Part shown: positions 23,927 through 35,571 of the stretch, in pieces
Numbering within the stretch: the first letter of the stretch is position 1
Layout of the letters: the number at the start of each line of letters is the position of its first letter
From: Cunninghamia lanceolata
Taxonomy: Eukaryota; Streptophyta; Pinopsida; Cupressales; Cupressaceae
Direction of reading: 5' to 3'
NCBI GenBank assembly: GCA_027924645.1
Contig: BSBN01000213.1
Coordinates: 35,838,501-35,902,500, forward strand
Length of the DNA: 64,000 nt
Notes under the pieces: model-generated
Told to the model about the DNA's origin: nothing
What the model saw: the letters and a program-made list of their open reading frames with translations, nothing else
Databases searched by the model: none
Translations under genes and position numbers: made by a program

Positions 23927-25062
23927 TGTTGCAAGTATGTGCCTAATCAGTGTTGTCATTGATGTCAACTATGCTCTTACTTTGTTGAGGATATTGCAAA
24001 AATTAGCCCCTCTGGTGATAACAGTGTGTTGCAGTAGAAACAGTGCATTACATGTAGAAGAACAGTCTGGAAGAATGCTCTGCATTTCCTGTAGAATAAA
24101 TATCTTTGTCTACAGATTGGAAATTATTTAGAAGCATGTCTGAAGATGTTTTATTCTGAGTTTGAGCCTCCGATATGAAGAATTGAGTGAGTTATGTTCA
24201 CCAGAGTGAAAATAGTTTTTTCTGTGTGTTTGGTGGTGACAGGAAGAAAGTGTTTTGCTCCACATTGCTCTGCATTAAAGTATTTTAGTCTGTAGTTCTA
24301 GAATTAAGTCTGTGATAATGTTAAGTGCTTTCAACTGTAATGGTTTGTGATTTGGTGGTCCGCAAGCTATCTTTCACTTATGACAGTGGTGGACAGTGTT
24401 GTTCTTGTGCTCCAGTTTGAAGAATCTTACTGATAGAGTGGGTAGAGATCATGCGGTTGTTCCTAGTGATTATAATGTGCTTGTGGATGTCTCCTAATCA
24501 TGCTCCTACATTCAGATTGGTCCACAAGGCATAATTCAGATTGTGCATGAAGTGTGTTCTTGAATACTTGTGTTAATATTAGTCTTCACCAACCTGGTTG
24601 AATCCATCATATGTGGAGATGCATCAAAGATTGTGATAGTGTGTTGTAGCATGGAATATTGTGTTTGAGTCCTAGCTAAGGCATGGCGTGATCCACATAC
24701 ATTCTTACATCTTTTCCTTACCTAAATTTGTATTAGGTCTAGACCTATTTTATGTATGTTTGTAATGCTGACCTTGGAGATTGTTCCAACGGTTGATGAT
24801 TGTAATGCTAACCTTGATGATCATTCCAAGATTGATGTAGTCTATAAATATTTGTAATTGAGTCATGAAAATGCATCCAAGTGCGAAGATGTGAAAATAG
24901 AAGTGAAGTAAAGTAGCAGAGCAGAGCAGAGGTGTTTTGTGCTTCAATGGAACTAAACCTTGGCATGGAGTAGATGTTGTTATTTTAGTTCAACCTTTTG
25001 GCAGTGACCATCCATAGGCAGTGAGCCTTTGTTTGCAATGAGCAATTTGGGAAGTGAACCCT
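23927..25062 (+). repeat. 5' LTR of copia element, left piece
   Basis: It aligns with 45334 onward, including cagtgttgtcattg and cattccaag...ttgatgtagt. It ends at gaagtgaaccct, where element C begins. Confidence 0.9.
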
Positions 25063-26016
25063 TGATGCAGAGCATGGAGGATAAACCCAAACAAATACAA
25101 TACAAGCAATTGACTTTTCTCAAAAACTTCCACTATGCTTTGATGAGAGCAGCAAATAAGGTAATTTTGACATAATTTTCAAAATACAACTCAAACCCGT
25201 GATATAAAATCATATTTGGATATCCATTATCCTCTTACACAATATACTTCAAGTGTAGGTGGGGTTGTTTTGGAACATAGAGGTCAAATTTTGATTTGTC
25301 CTACTCTTGACTAGATTTGAAGTGGAGCAGCAAATAGAGTTTTTCAGCCATAAATTTCAAACTAGAATTGATCTCCAAGAAATAAAAATTGATTTAAATA
25401 CCCATTTAGCCCTTATTTAACATATCTCAAAATCAATTTAGGTTATTTTGTATAGAAACCCTAAAAAGTGGACTATCCTTCTGCCAATTAGGCTAAAAAT
25501 CTAGAAATGACAATCACTAATTTAACCGTAACTTTCACAAAAAATGATGAAATTGAGTGCAACAAAAAGAATTAGAAAGTAGATTCCATTATATTTCCAA
25601 TCATACCACATTAAGGTCATACAAATTCCATAAAGATCCATACCAAGCTCTGAAATAGCAAAAATACAGAAAAAAGTGTAGAAAACTAGAAATCTTTATT
25701 GATTTTTCAATCCAAACTTCTCTCCTCTACCTCAAGGTGTGTGAGGCCTTAAAAAATACATACATTGAAACTCCCACATTTTATAACTCCATGGTCATGG
25801 AAAAGCCAAAAAGAAGGCTCAAAATAGTCTGTCCACTAAAATGCTAAAAATAGATTGTCTAATATTATGCAATAATTAAAACGCTGCCCCTAGGTGACCA
25901 CAAATGCATCTAAAATGGTCTTAAATAGACCTTATTACATTAGTTATGAATCCAAACTCCACCTAGGCTCTTATTAAGAACAAAAAAAAACTAAAATTTA
26001 ACATGGTGCCCCTACA
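25063..26016 (-). repeat. 3' LTR of family C element
   Basis: 954 bp. It is about 175 bp longer than its partner because of an extra segment after gagagcagcaaataagg (about 25145-25335). The phrase agcagcaaata.agt/gtttttcagcc occurs once in the partner LTR. Confidence 0.85.
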
Positions 26017-27102
26017 CCATGTTAGGTCTCAAAAATGCAAGTTGCTAATCCTAAGAGGATGCCAGGCTCTATGCTTAGATTCACAACATTTTTGAACTAA
26101 CACGATGGAATCAACCTTTTGGGTTTGATGACTCCCTGCACTTTAGGTCCTACTACACCTAGGTGGGTGAACCTTAGAAATTATAGTAGACTGAATGTAA
26201 ATGTCTTGACTAAGTAAATGAATCTACCTACAGTGGCAAATGGTGCAGAGTAGATGAAAGTTTGCTAACTAATTCTATATCTAATATCTAATGAATGGTT
26301 GGTATAAATTGTATAAGCAATATCAAGGTGAACTTTATGACTTTGCTTAACTAATAAAGGGGTTTTTAAGTAATGAATTGAAATAAGACCAGTGCCTTGT
26401 TGGGTAAACAGAGTCAAACGAAAGACTAAGACTAGTGGCTTATAGTTGGCGGTAACTCTAACTGTTTGGTACAATATTTTAGTTTATAATTTGTATAAAT
26501 GTGCAAGGAAATGACTAAAAAACTCTTCTTAACAATACAACCAATATAATCAGATCTCTTGTAATTCACCAGAAGGTAATTTAATCCTTTCTTGAAGGAA
26601 CCAATTGAATGAAATATGCAAGAATAACAGATAATATTAACTTGGAGATAGAATGGCAATCTTAATTATATGGTTCTTCTTATTAATCCAAACTAATACT
26701 TCCAGGTTACTATGATTGATCAGAAGGATTTTTTAATTCCTCTAATGGAAACCAATTAATTCAATCACACAGATACAACAAATGTGCATTACAAATTAAC
26801 TATATGCTTGATATATTAATTTGAATAACAAGGAAATACTGAACTGGAGACAACCATACAATTGAATAACTTTAACAAACAATTGATGCCAGAATAGAAC
26901 CATAGAATCAAAGAACTTCAATCTACTTCTTCAATAATATACTTGCAACATGGTCTTTGAGAAACATTGTAAACTTTATGTATTATAGTATTCAGCATCA
27001 TATGTCCAACTTATATAGGAATACTTATGAAGAGACATAACTCTTCAAAGAAGTCTTTTGGGAATTAACATGATTAACATAACAACAATAAAATAACCAT
27101 GC
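26017..27102. other. Non-coding interior of element C
   Basis: About 1.1 kb between the 3' LTR and the long ORF. It has no supported gene. Short AT-rich open frames are chance. Confidence 0.5.
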
Positions 27103-30100
27103 TTATGCTCTATTCAACCACAAGTATAGCAGAGCAATATGATCTAAGTACTCCTGGATGTGATGTGAATTAGTAAATTCAATAGCATTCCTGGTGATCA
27201 CGTCCATCATAACCATCTTCTCCAAGTGTTTGCAGGCTTCCCCGGGTGTAGAGTCTTTGTCCTTAAGAGATTTCAAGGCTTCCTGCAATATTGCTTGACA
27301 TCTTTGCTCCATTCTTCTTTGCTCTTTAATTCTTTATCGCTCTTAAACAATGTGGGCACTCCTGCCTTTGAGGCTTCAACACATTCTTTGGCATCATTCT
27401 TAAGTTGGTCATAATACTTCTAATGTTGCTCGATCAATTCTTCTACACTGGAGGTACCTACAATATCAGAAGTATCTCCACTTTGTGTCTCATTTAGTTT
27501 CTCCTATAGCCTTTTGTCAAGCCTCTCATGCTCTTGGATTGCTTTATAATTTTGAGAATAATTATCCCAAAATTGGTTCAACCAATGCATCATGTTGGTG
27601 TGCTTGTTCTGGAGTACTGTGGCAAGTGTATCAATCTGGATTTGAGCTATCTGGTCAATGGATGGTGATTGGATGCTCTGTGAGCTTTCACCTTGAGTTA
27701 GTCTCTTTACTGATCCCCTGAAGGTGCTCTTAACAACATCTTTCAAATAGTCATTTTCTTTGGTCAATCTCTCACAGCTCAGCTTGTATGCATCTCTTTC
27801 TTTGATAAACATCTGAGCCTGTGCCTTATTCAACTTTGCAACATTAATGCCAATGTCTGCAGTAATCAAGGGGTCAGTCTCCCTTGCCTTCAAAGTCATG
27901 ACATGGCCAAAAGTCTTCTCAGTGTCTATAATGGTTGTCTTTTTGTGGGGAGGATATAGGGCCCATATCATTAATGAATTTTCATCATTATTATATTTGG
28001 TGCCCATATATACTTTAGTGACGCCTTCTAGAGTGAGCTTGTATTTATCATCTGTATTATGCAGAAAACTATCAAATACTAGAGCATAATTCAAATCAAG
28101 GCTAGGAAAGATCATCACCCCTACTTCTTTGAGCAACTGTCTACCCTTGCTAGGGGTCATATCTTGCAATTCACTATCCACTGTTGTCTTCAACATACCA
28201 AGCAATTGTCTTTCATTGTTGGCAAAGATATCATCGACTAACTCCCTGATTTCTTTCCCTTTGCATTTATATAAAAATGATTTGAATTATTTAGAATGAA
28301 TAAATTTATCATCTGAAATAAAAGAATCGTATGCTATTTGTCTTGGGTCTTCATCAGCATGCCCCTCCTCATCATGTGTTATGCCAGGAGACTGATATTG
28401 TTGCATCTTTCTTTTGGACATTATAGCTGCTTGTTAATGTGGTGCTTCTTCCTCTGTAGGTCCTTCATCACCAGAGGATAACAACTCAATCTCTGCGAGC
28501 TGTTTCCTCTTCTCATCTCTTCTCATCTAGATCCCTGTTATATTTTTCAACCACCAACTCAACTTCAGTCTCCTCCAGATTCCTGATGACATCATCGTGT
28601 GGATAGGGGACATGTGTGTACCCACTGAGGTTTTGCTTTCTCCAAGCAAGGTCAATAAAACCCTCAGGATCAAACCCCTTTCTTACCTCAGCACACCTCA
28701 TATTGTAGTGCATCAGTTTATCCATAATGAGACCATACCCCTCCTTGGATACCACAGTAAAATCTCCAAAGCAAAGAGTACTAGGCATAAAAGACTGTTT
28801 ATCATGGGAGCTCAAGTGTATCACATTTGAACAATTCTTGCCTAACTATTTCTAAATAGACAATTCTATCAAGGACAGTCTCAAGAAAGATAAATGGAGT
28901 ATCCTCAAAACCATAAACTCTAACCATGGTAGCATCCTCAAAATAGTACCAATCTCCCCGGTTGTGAGTAATAGTAGGAGGACCACCAAAATCTTTCGGT
29001 CTAAGAAACCTCTTTATTTCATTTGAGATTGAATACTCACAGGGATGACTAAAATATCTATATAACACTTTGACACAGTATTCCTCAAATTGCACATAGC
29101 TAGAATGGGCATATCTACTATCCCATATTCTGGTCCACATCTGCATGGGTGACTTTTGCCCCCTTTGGTCTATTGGAACAACTTTGAATTCAGTTGGCCA
29201 TAACCCCACTTCCTGGCCATAATAGAGCACCATGTGCATGAGAAGTGAATAATGTTGAAAGGAAACCGATGGGGCATTGTTCTTTATTACACTCAGACTA
29301 GAGTCAATTCTATTAAAAATATAGGTAGCATAATCAAACTGCCTGGCATTGTGGCACTGAATATCTGTAGCTATGACCATCAGAGGAATTGTCATGAAAT
29401 CAAGGACTTCTAATCCTAGCACCTGGCCCATAGAGTAGTAGGTGTATTGTATGCAGGGTTCAAATAATGACACATGAAAAGGACGGCCATCATCCTCACT
29501 GAGAGGTACCATTTCTCCCTCTGCCCTAGGCCTGTGAATAGGCAACCTCCATCCATTCTAAGTAGTATCCATTCTCTAGTACTCTTTATCCAAATCCTCA
29601 TAAACAATGGGGGAAGTACATAAATCATCCAAGTCAAAAACTTCACAAATGGCATTCTTAGACAAGTGTATGATAGGCTCCCCTTGTGGGTTGTATATAG
29701 CCTTAAGACTTGGATTATATTATTTAGCAAGAAGTTGGAGGAGTTTAGCATTCAGAAACACATCAAGAACAACTAATTTACCCAAATTCAAATGCCATCG
29801 GTTTGACACTGGAAAATTCCTAATTCTTCTATTGTAATGGAATTTGAAAAGAACATAACCTCTAATTGGAGTCCAAACGTTCCCAAGGTATTTACACTTA
29901 TCTTCTAGTTTTTCCACTTCTGCCCTAAGTTGTGCAGACCTTTGGGCTTTGGGAGTTGATCTTGGTAATTGAACAATCAAGTCTTGGTTCAGTTTTCTCT
30001 CTTTTGTTTTCTCTTTAGGGGTTTTGTCAATTTTTTGTCTTTTAGGTTTGCTAGTGTCACCCTGTTGTTTTCTGCCCTTTCCCTTCACCGGAGTCTCCAT
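27103..30100 (-). pseudogene. Long decayed ORF of element C (about 1,000 codons), function unknown
   Basis: It starts METPVKGKGRKQQGDTSKPK at 30100 with a Lys-rich head. After stops near 29722 and 29580 the same frame continues through 28802-29545 (PIHRPRAEGEMVPLSEDDGR). Frameshifts then separate it from 28513-28824, 27504-28205 and 27103-27312. The last part is helical, with a likely coiled coil (LNKAQAQMFIKERDAYKL). The layout (basic head, globular domain of about 350 residues, coiled-coil tail) and the place before the 3' LTR parallel ORFb of family A, although I see no clear sequence identity. It may belong to the plant-transposon-associated proteins of unknown function. Confidence 0.7.
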
Positions 30101-31255
30101 TTACAATCCTTGACAGAAAATTCAAATTACAGGCTATTACACAGAAGTTTGTATGTATGTACCTGTTATTTTGAAATGGTGATCGAATTCCCCTATATTC
30201 TCCTCCAAGTCTCCACTTGCTTTCTCTTCTCAAACAATTCTGTCGAACTTAATTGCAATGATTTCAAATGGTATCTTAGAGGATTTCTTCTTTGTCTGCA
30301 ATAAATTGTTTGAGCATTTCAATTTTCTTGATCATTGTGAAATGTCACATCATCATAACTTCTCTTGTCAGCATGATTTTCATAATGTTAGGGCAATTTT
30401 AATATATGCTTAGGGTGCGAACATTTGCTCATGAATCAATCGTTGTAACCCTTGAATTGTCTCCTCGACATCATATTTCATTTGTAAGTTTGTATCAGCC
30501 AGATATCTTCAAGATCTACCCAATGTAGAAGTGGGCATGGTTATCATCGGCCTGACTTTCTTCATCGTTATAAGAATAACGTTCTTCTCCAATATGTTAA
30601 GTGTCCCTGATATTACTATTGGTGATAGTCTTGTCGATGAACGTGATCATCATTGTTATCAGGGAAAGATATGCCATCGAGATAACTTATTTCAAGTTAC
30701 CTGATCATGGTTGTTTCCCCGATAGCCTTTTATATCTTTGATCGGAGAGACCTTCACAACATGTCACCGACATCGTTGTGAGTATTGCTTCGGCCAGACT
30801 TACAAGCTTTATTCCAATTCATTCACTTTCGCCGATGGTTCTTATACATGTCGGCATGACTTATACCGAAACACTTTCGTTAATCCCTAAGACATTAGAG
30901 TATCAAAAACTCCTTAATTTCTCATTCTGATACTTATTTCCTGCCGATGACCACTAGTTTCCTCCATTCTATTGGGTGATTGGTGAGAGTCCTACTGAGC
31001 TCCTCCATTGGTATGGCATACTGTTAGGAGGATTTTCGGAGTATTCTCTGATAGTCTTTCCTTATGCCAATTAGCGTGACCATGTATTCTCTCTCCGATG
31101 AAAGGTCATTGGTGCCACTTTATCCATCAGTGTCTTCCAAAACATTCTCCCCGATCCTTATTCTCATGCCGATAGCCATTTCAACTAGTTTCTCATAGAT
31201 CGGTATAACTAACATGAGGTCTTGCCGGTATTACGAAATTTGAACCCTCTTATTA
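30101..31255. other. Non-coding block with many CCGAT/TCGG motifs
   Basis: There is no supported reading frame. Between about 30550 and 31230 some fifteen CGAT, TCGG or CCGA core motifs occur (for example ccccgatagcc, gccgatggttc, gccgatagcc, gatcggtataac). They keep CG dinucleotides in DNA that otherwise lacks them. Confidence 0.5.
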
Positions 31256-32390
31256 TTATGATTTTGGGCATAATGTTTTATGATTTGGTCTGATATGGGT
31301 GAGTAAGAATACAAGAAAAATTTTAATTTTTCCTGTCCCAACACACCATACACCTGACCAAAAGAAATTCCAAGCCCTCTTGGATTGAGGGTAACAAGAG
31401 ATATCCACCTTTGAATGCTCCTTCTTGATGCCTTCTATGATCTGCCCTATGTCTTCCTTAAAGTAGCTCCATGTAGTCTTCATCTTCACTTCGGGCTTCC
31501 CCAACTATTTGCTAAGATGTTTAGGCCTATCAAATGGCATAAGCTTCTTCCTATCTACATCTCTAGATACCTGCACTAGAATCATAACAATAACAACATA
31601 CACCAAAACAACTTGGTTAGTACCATTACCACCCATGCATTCTTTTCTCTATTTTTCACATTCTCTTGGTGACCCTTGTAATTTGACAATATCTAACTGA
31701 AGCATCTTAGTCTGCAACTCTTCATTAACAACTTGAATATCCACACCAACTTTATCAACATCCTTCTCTACTTGTTCATTTTTCTCATTAGTCTCAAACA
31801 ACTAAAAATGGTATGAAGACTCATCCACAACTATGTCTACCTTGTCCTTCTGAATTTCTTCCATGCTTGATGTCAAAACAGTCATATATGTACTCACCAT
31901 TTCATTGCTTACCTCTTCTTCTGTTTGAGATTGCTTTTGTTCTTCCTCTATTGTTGATGTCCTTGCTTGTCTTCTTCTTCTTTGGACAATTTTCTTGATG
32001 GGCCATGTAACCTTCCTCTTCACTGATAAATGCCAACTTTGCAAATGTTGCATCTTCATTTAGAACTCCTGAACTATTCTTTCCATCTCTTCCACAGCTT
32101 GCCTCAATTCTCTTATCTCTTTCTCAACCTATATTTGCCTCATCTTTTCCTCTTTCCTCTTCCTCTCTTTTTCTTGCTTCTTCTTTTGTGAACCCTCAGC
32201 CTGCAGATACCTTTTCAACAAATCCATCTTCTCTTTAAGCAAGTCCCTTTAACCTTGCTTTCTCTTGTCTTTGTGACACCTCACCTAAGTTTCCTCTCTT
32301 CTTCACCACCTAGTCTTTTGGCATCCAAGTCCTTTCTTCAACTTGCACAAACACACAAACATAAAACCAAACTCTCTCTCCTAGAACTTT
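31256..32390 (-). pseudogene. Decayed gag-like region of element C
   Basis: Minus-strand frames (31256-31504, 31802-32059 and the Glu/Lys/Arg-rich stretch to about 32230) encode charged helical sequence such as EEEQKQSQTEEEVSNEM. The position directly after the primer-binding site is that of gag. No zinc knuckle is recognisable. Confidence 0.45.
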
Positions 32391-32405
32391 TGAGATCTGA
32401 CACCA
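32391..32405 (-). promoter_or_regulatory. Primer-binding site of element C
   Basis: The minus strand reads TGGTGTCAGATCTCA, two bases inside the right LTR. It resembles the initiator-Met-type TGGTATCAGAGC with changes. Confidence 0.6.
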
Positions 32406-32407
32406 AT

Positions 32408-33187
32408 TGATGCAAAGCATGCAGGATTCACCCAAACAAACACAATACAAGCAATTGACTTTTCTCAAAAACTTCCACTATGCTTTGATGAGAGCAGCAA
32501 ATAGGGTTTTTCAGCCATAGCTTTCAAACCAGAACTGATCTCCAAGAAAGAAAACTTGATTTAAATACCCATTTGGCCCTTATTTAACATATCTCAAAAT
32601 CAAGGTAGGTTATTTTGTACAGAAACCCTAAAAAATGGACTATCCTTCTGCCAATTAGGCCAAAAATCTAGAAATGACAATCACTAATTTAACCATAACT
32701 TTCACAAAACATGATGAAATTGAGTGAAACAAAAAGAATTAGAAAGTATATTCCATTATCTTTCCAACCATACCACATACAGGTCATACAAATTCCATAT
32801 AGATCCATACCAACTCTTAAACAACAAAAATACAGAAAAAAGTGTAGAAAATTGGAAATCTTTATTGAATTTTCTCTCCAAACTTCTTCTCTCCTCTGCC
32901 TTGAGGTGTGTGATGCCTTAAAAAAATGCATACATTGAAAATCCCATGTTTTATAACTCCATGGTCGTGGAAAAGCCAAAAGGAAGGCTCAAAATAGTTT
33001 GTCCACTAAAATGCTAAAAATAGATTATCTAATATTATGCAATAATTAAAACTCTGCCCCTAGGTGACCACAAATGCATCTAAAATGGTCTTAAATAGAC
33101 CTTACTACATCAGTTATGAATCCAAACTCCACCTAGGCTCTTATTAAGAACAAAAAAAAAACCAAAATTTAACATGGTGCCCCTGCA
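32408..33187 (-). repeat. 5' LTR of family C element
   Basis: 780 bp, from tgatgcaaagcatgcagg to ggtgcccctgca; highly similar to 25063-26016 apart from the extra segment there. Confidence 0.87.
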
Positions 33188-33460
33188 CTAGCACTGTAGG
33201 AAGTGAGCCTTTATTTTTCAGTATTGATATAACATATATTTCTGTGGGCTAACACCCACCATGGTTTTTCCCTTTTAGGGTTTTCCACGTAAAAATATGG
33301 TGTCTCCTATGTTGCTTATGTTTTTGTGTTGAGCTTCCCATTTGATGCTTTCATGGTTATATCTGAATATAAGTAATTGATAAGTTGATGATCATATTTG
33401 GTTAAAAGTCTTAGGACAACTGATTCACCCCCCCTCTTAGTTGTCTGGTGCAGTTCAACA
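33188..33460 (+). repeat. 5' LTR of copia element, right piece
   Basis: It continues the LTR after element C, with aagtgagccttta, the gttttcc.ttt.agggttttccacg block and the end gtgcagttcaaca. It aligns with 46450-46727. Confidence 0.9.
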
Positions 33461-33462
33461 AT

Positions 33463-33473
33463 TGGTATCAGAG
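33463..33473 (+). promoter_or_regulatory. Primer-binding site of copia element
   Basis: TGGTATCAGAG, two bases after the LTR; initiator-Met type, identical in these bases to family A. Confidence 0.85.
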
Positions 33474-33518
33474 AAAGTTTCCTCTAAAGAAATCCTAACA
33501 GCTTGAGGAAGATCTAGG

Positions 33519-34247
33519 ATGTCTTATAAGAAGGAATTTCTTCATTTTAATGGGACAAATTATGCTCTTTAGAAGGCACGAATGAAAAGCCATCTTCTTT
33601 GTCTTGGTTATAAAGTATGGAAAGCTACAAAAGTAAAATATACCATGCCTCCAAATGGCTTGACGACTGAAGATGAAATCAAAGAATATGAGGTGGATGT
33701 CAAAGCCAAGGATGCTTTGCTAAGTACCTTAAGTGACTATGTGCTGACAAAAGTTGTGGACCTTGAAACTGCAAATGATGTATGGGATAAGCTAAAAAAT
33801 CTATATAAAGGAGATGATTCTGTAAAAGAAGCCAAGATGCAAAGTGTGAAAGTTAAGTATGAGGGTTTGAAGATGAATGAATATGAAAACATAACAGCCT
33901 TTATGCAAAGAGTTGAACTTGTCACTCGAATAAAGGGTATGGGAGGAACTCTCAATGATAATGAAGTTGTGATGAAAATTCTCAGATCACTACCAAAGTT
34001 ATATGGTCACAAGGTAGCTGTAATTGAAGAATTCATGACTATGAAGACTATTGACAAAGATTAGTTACTTGGAAAGCTTACAATCTTTAAGATGAGATAA
34101 TTTGGTGATGCCTTGCCTAAAGTTGAATCATCTTTTAAAGACAGTACTTCAGTAGAGATCTCCAGAGCTAAGAAATACAAGGTGGATGGTGACTTTGATG
34201 AAATTGAAGCTATTTTTGTTGACAGGCTTCAAAGGGGTTCTGGTAAG
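33519..34247 (+). pseudogene. Copia gag, N-terminal part, interrupted
   Basis: The frame starts MSYKKEFLHFNGTNYAL at 33519, a typical copia gag (UBN2-type) start. An in-frame TAG at 33570-33572 replaces the usual Trp of the NYxxWKxRM motif. The helical gag core is open from 33582 to 34064, where a TAG follows IDKD; another stop (TAA) lies near 34098. The frame then reads RLQRGSGK up to the family A insertion. It resumes in phase at 41701 with FKGKLPFKFFSCGK. Confidence 0.9.
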
Positions 34248-35339
34248 TGTTGATAACTGAGAGGGGGGGGTGAATCAGTTATCCTAATTATTTCCCTTAT
34301 TAAACTTTCCTTTTAATTGAAGCAGCATAAAATCAAACACAAAACATAAACCATGAAATAAGAAACACATGACACAGTATTTTTGACGTGGAAACCCTGT
34401 TAAGGGAGAAAACCACGGGGTGATTAACCCAAGAATTATTCTCTGTTAGAAGAATAGGAAATTACAAAAATGGCACTTGCCAATTAGGGCTCACTGCCCG
34501 AGCACACTGCTCACAAGAGGCTCACTGCCTACAAGAAGACACACTGTCTTACAAAGTGATTAGAATCACAGTCTTGAACTGATTGGAAGCATCTGCATAT
34601 GCTGGAGTTCAGTTCCGGTTAGGTTCAGTATACTGATCTGCTGCACTTCATCTTTCCTCTGTTCTTTAGTCTGCTGTCCTTTCACATACCGGATCTTTCT
34701 TGTTACTTCTGCTCTACTCTGGACTTGTTCGCATATCCTCACATTCATTCACACCCTTTACCACTAAATCCATCCTCTATATATATCCGCACAAGTAATT
34801 TCATCATCTTTCTAGTCGGCATCCGGAACAGTCTAGTTTCTTACAAACTTAGTTCTGTCGGCTGAATCCTTGCTCACCAAGCAATGCGGATCAAGCATAT
34901 ACTTGTAGATATCATCAATTATGTCGGCCAAACATGATTCATGCCTCCGCAACCTTTATCATCATCTGTAACACATCCGGAAAGTAGTTTGATACTCAGT
35001 CAGTCAGTTCTTCCTCTGTTTTCACTGTCTCTCAGGAATCCGGTACTCAACTATTCATATCTTTTTCCTTGTCCATCTCCGGAGGCTAAATCCTTGGAAT
35101 ATACTACTCAAGATAGTCCTCTTGACTTCCCCAGATCCGCACTGTGCCAAGACACTTCCTCTGAGAGATCCGGACCAATCTGTCGGACCTTGCCACATGC
35201 TCTGTTCTTGTTCACCGGACCACAACAATCTTCAATCTGACTTCCGGTAGAGATACATCATGACTTGCGGATATGTGGAATGACCTTTGTTGCCATCAAT
35301 GACAACAACCATGAATCCATATAGTGTCTCTTGCCAACA
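34248..35339 (-). repeat. 3' LTR of family A copy 3
   Basis: 1092 bp, tgttgataactgagagg to gtctcttgccaaca on the plus strand. A minus-strand TATA run is at 34778-34786. Confidence 0.95.
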
Positions 35340-35571
35340 ATCTCCCCCTTTGGCATTGATGGCAACACTTAGTGAAAAATGACTAAGTGTTTACACTATG
35401 CTCCCCCTTTGCTGATGCTCTGTCTTTATATACAATTTCCGGAACTCCCCCTGAGTTGGATTCCTCATTTTTCACTGCTCCTCACTCCCCCTTTGACATC
35501 AATGGCAAAGGGTAGGGTCCGCACACCAAAATTTTCAAAAATTTTCTATATATAGCCGCATATTTACATAC
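35340..35571 (-). promoter_or_regulatory. Reiterated polypurine tracts, copy 3
   Basis: On the minus strand four GGGGGAG-type tracts occur at about 35342, 35401, 35447 and 35485. The one adjoining the LTR (plus strand atctccccctttgg, 35340-35353) is the expected plus-strand primer. Between them lies untranslated sequence after the ORFb stop. Confidence 0.68.

Larger units (their letters stand above)
25063..33187 (-). mobile_element. Pol-less LTR element, family C, inside copia 5' LTR
   Basis: The left LTR is 25063-26016 and the right LTR 32408-33187; both read tgatgca.agcatg.agga at one end and ggtgcccct.ca at the other. The interior reads on the minus strand: primer-binding site at the right, a decayed gag-like region (31256-32390), a non-coding block, then one long decayed ORF (27103-30100). 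No protease, integrase or reverse transcriptase is visible. The copia LTR resumes at 33188 (ctagcactgtagg). A clean target-site duplication is not visible (accct on the left, ctagc on the right). Confidence 0.82.

Noticed and set aside
25058..33192. Target-site duplication for element C
   Set aside because: Left flank accct and right flank ctagc do not match; the borders rest on the LTR ends and on the copia LTR resuming.
34243..34247. gtaag before copy 3 as a splice donor
   Set aside because: It is the 5-bp target-site duplication, repeated at 41696-41700, inside a continuous gag frame.
34941..35240. 99-codon frame present identically in both LTRs of copy 3
   Set aside because: Identity follows from the LTRs being duplicates; the frame is broken in the LTRs of copies 1 and 2.
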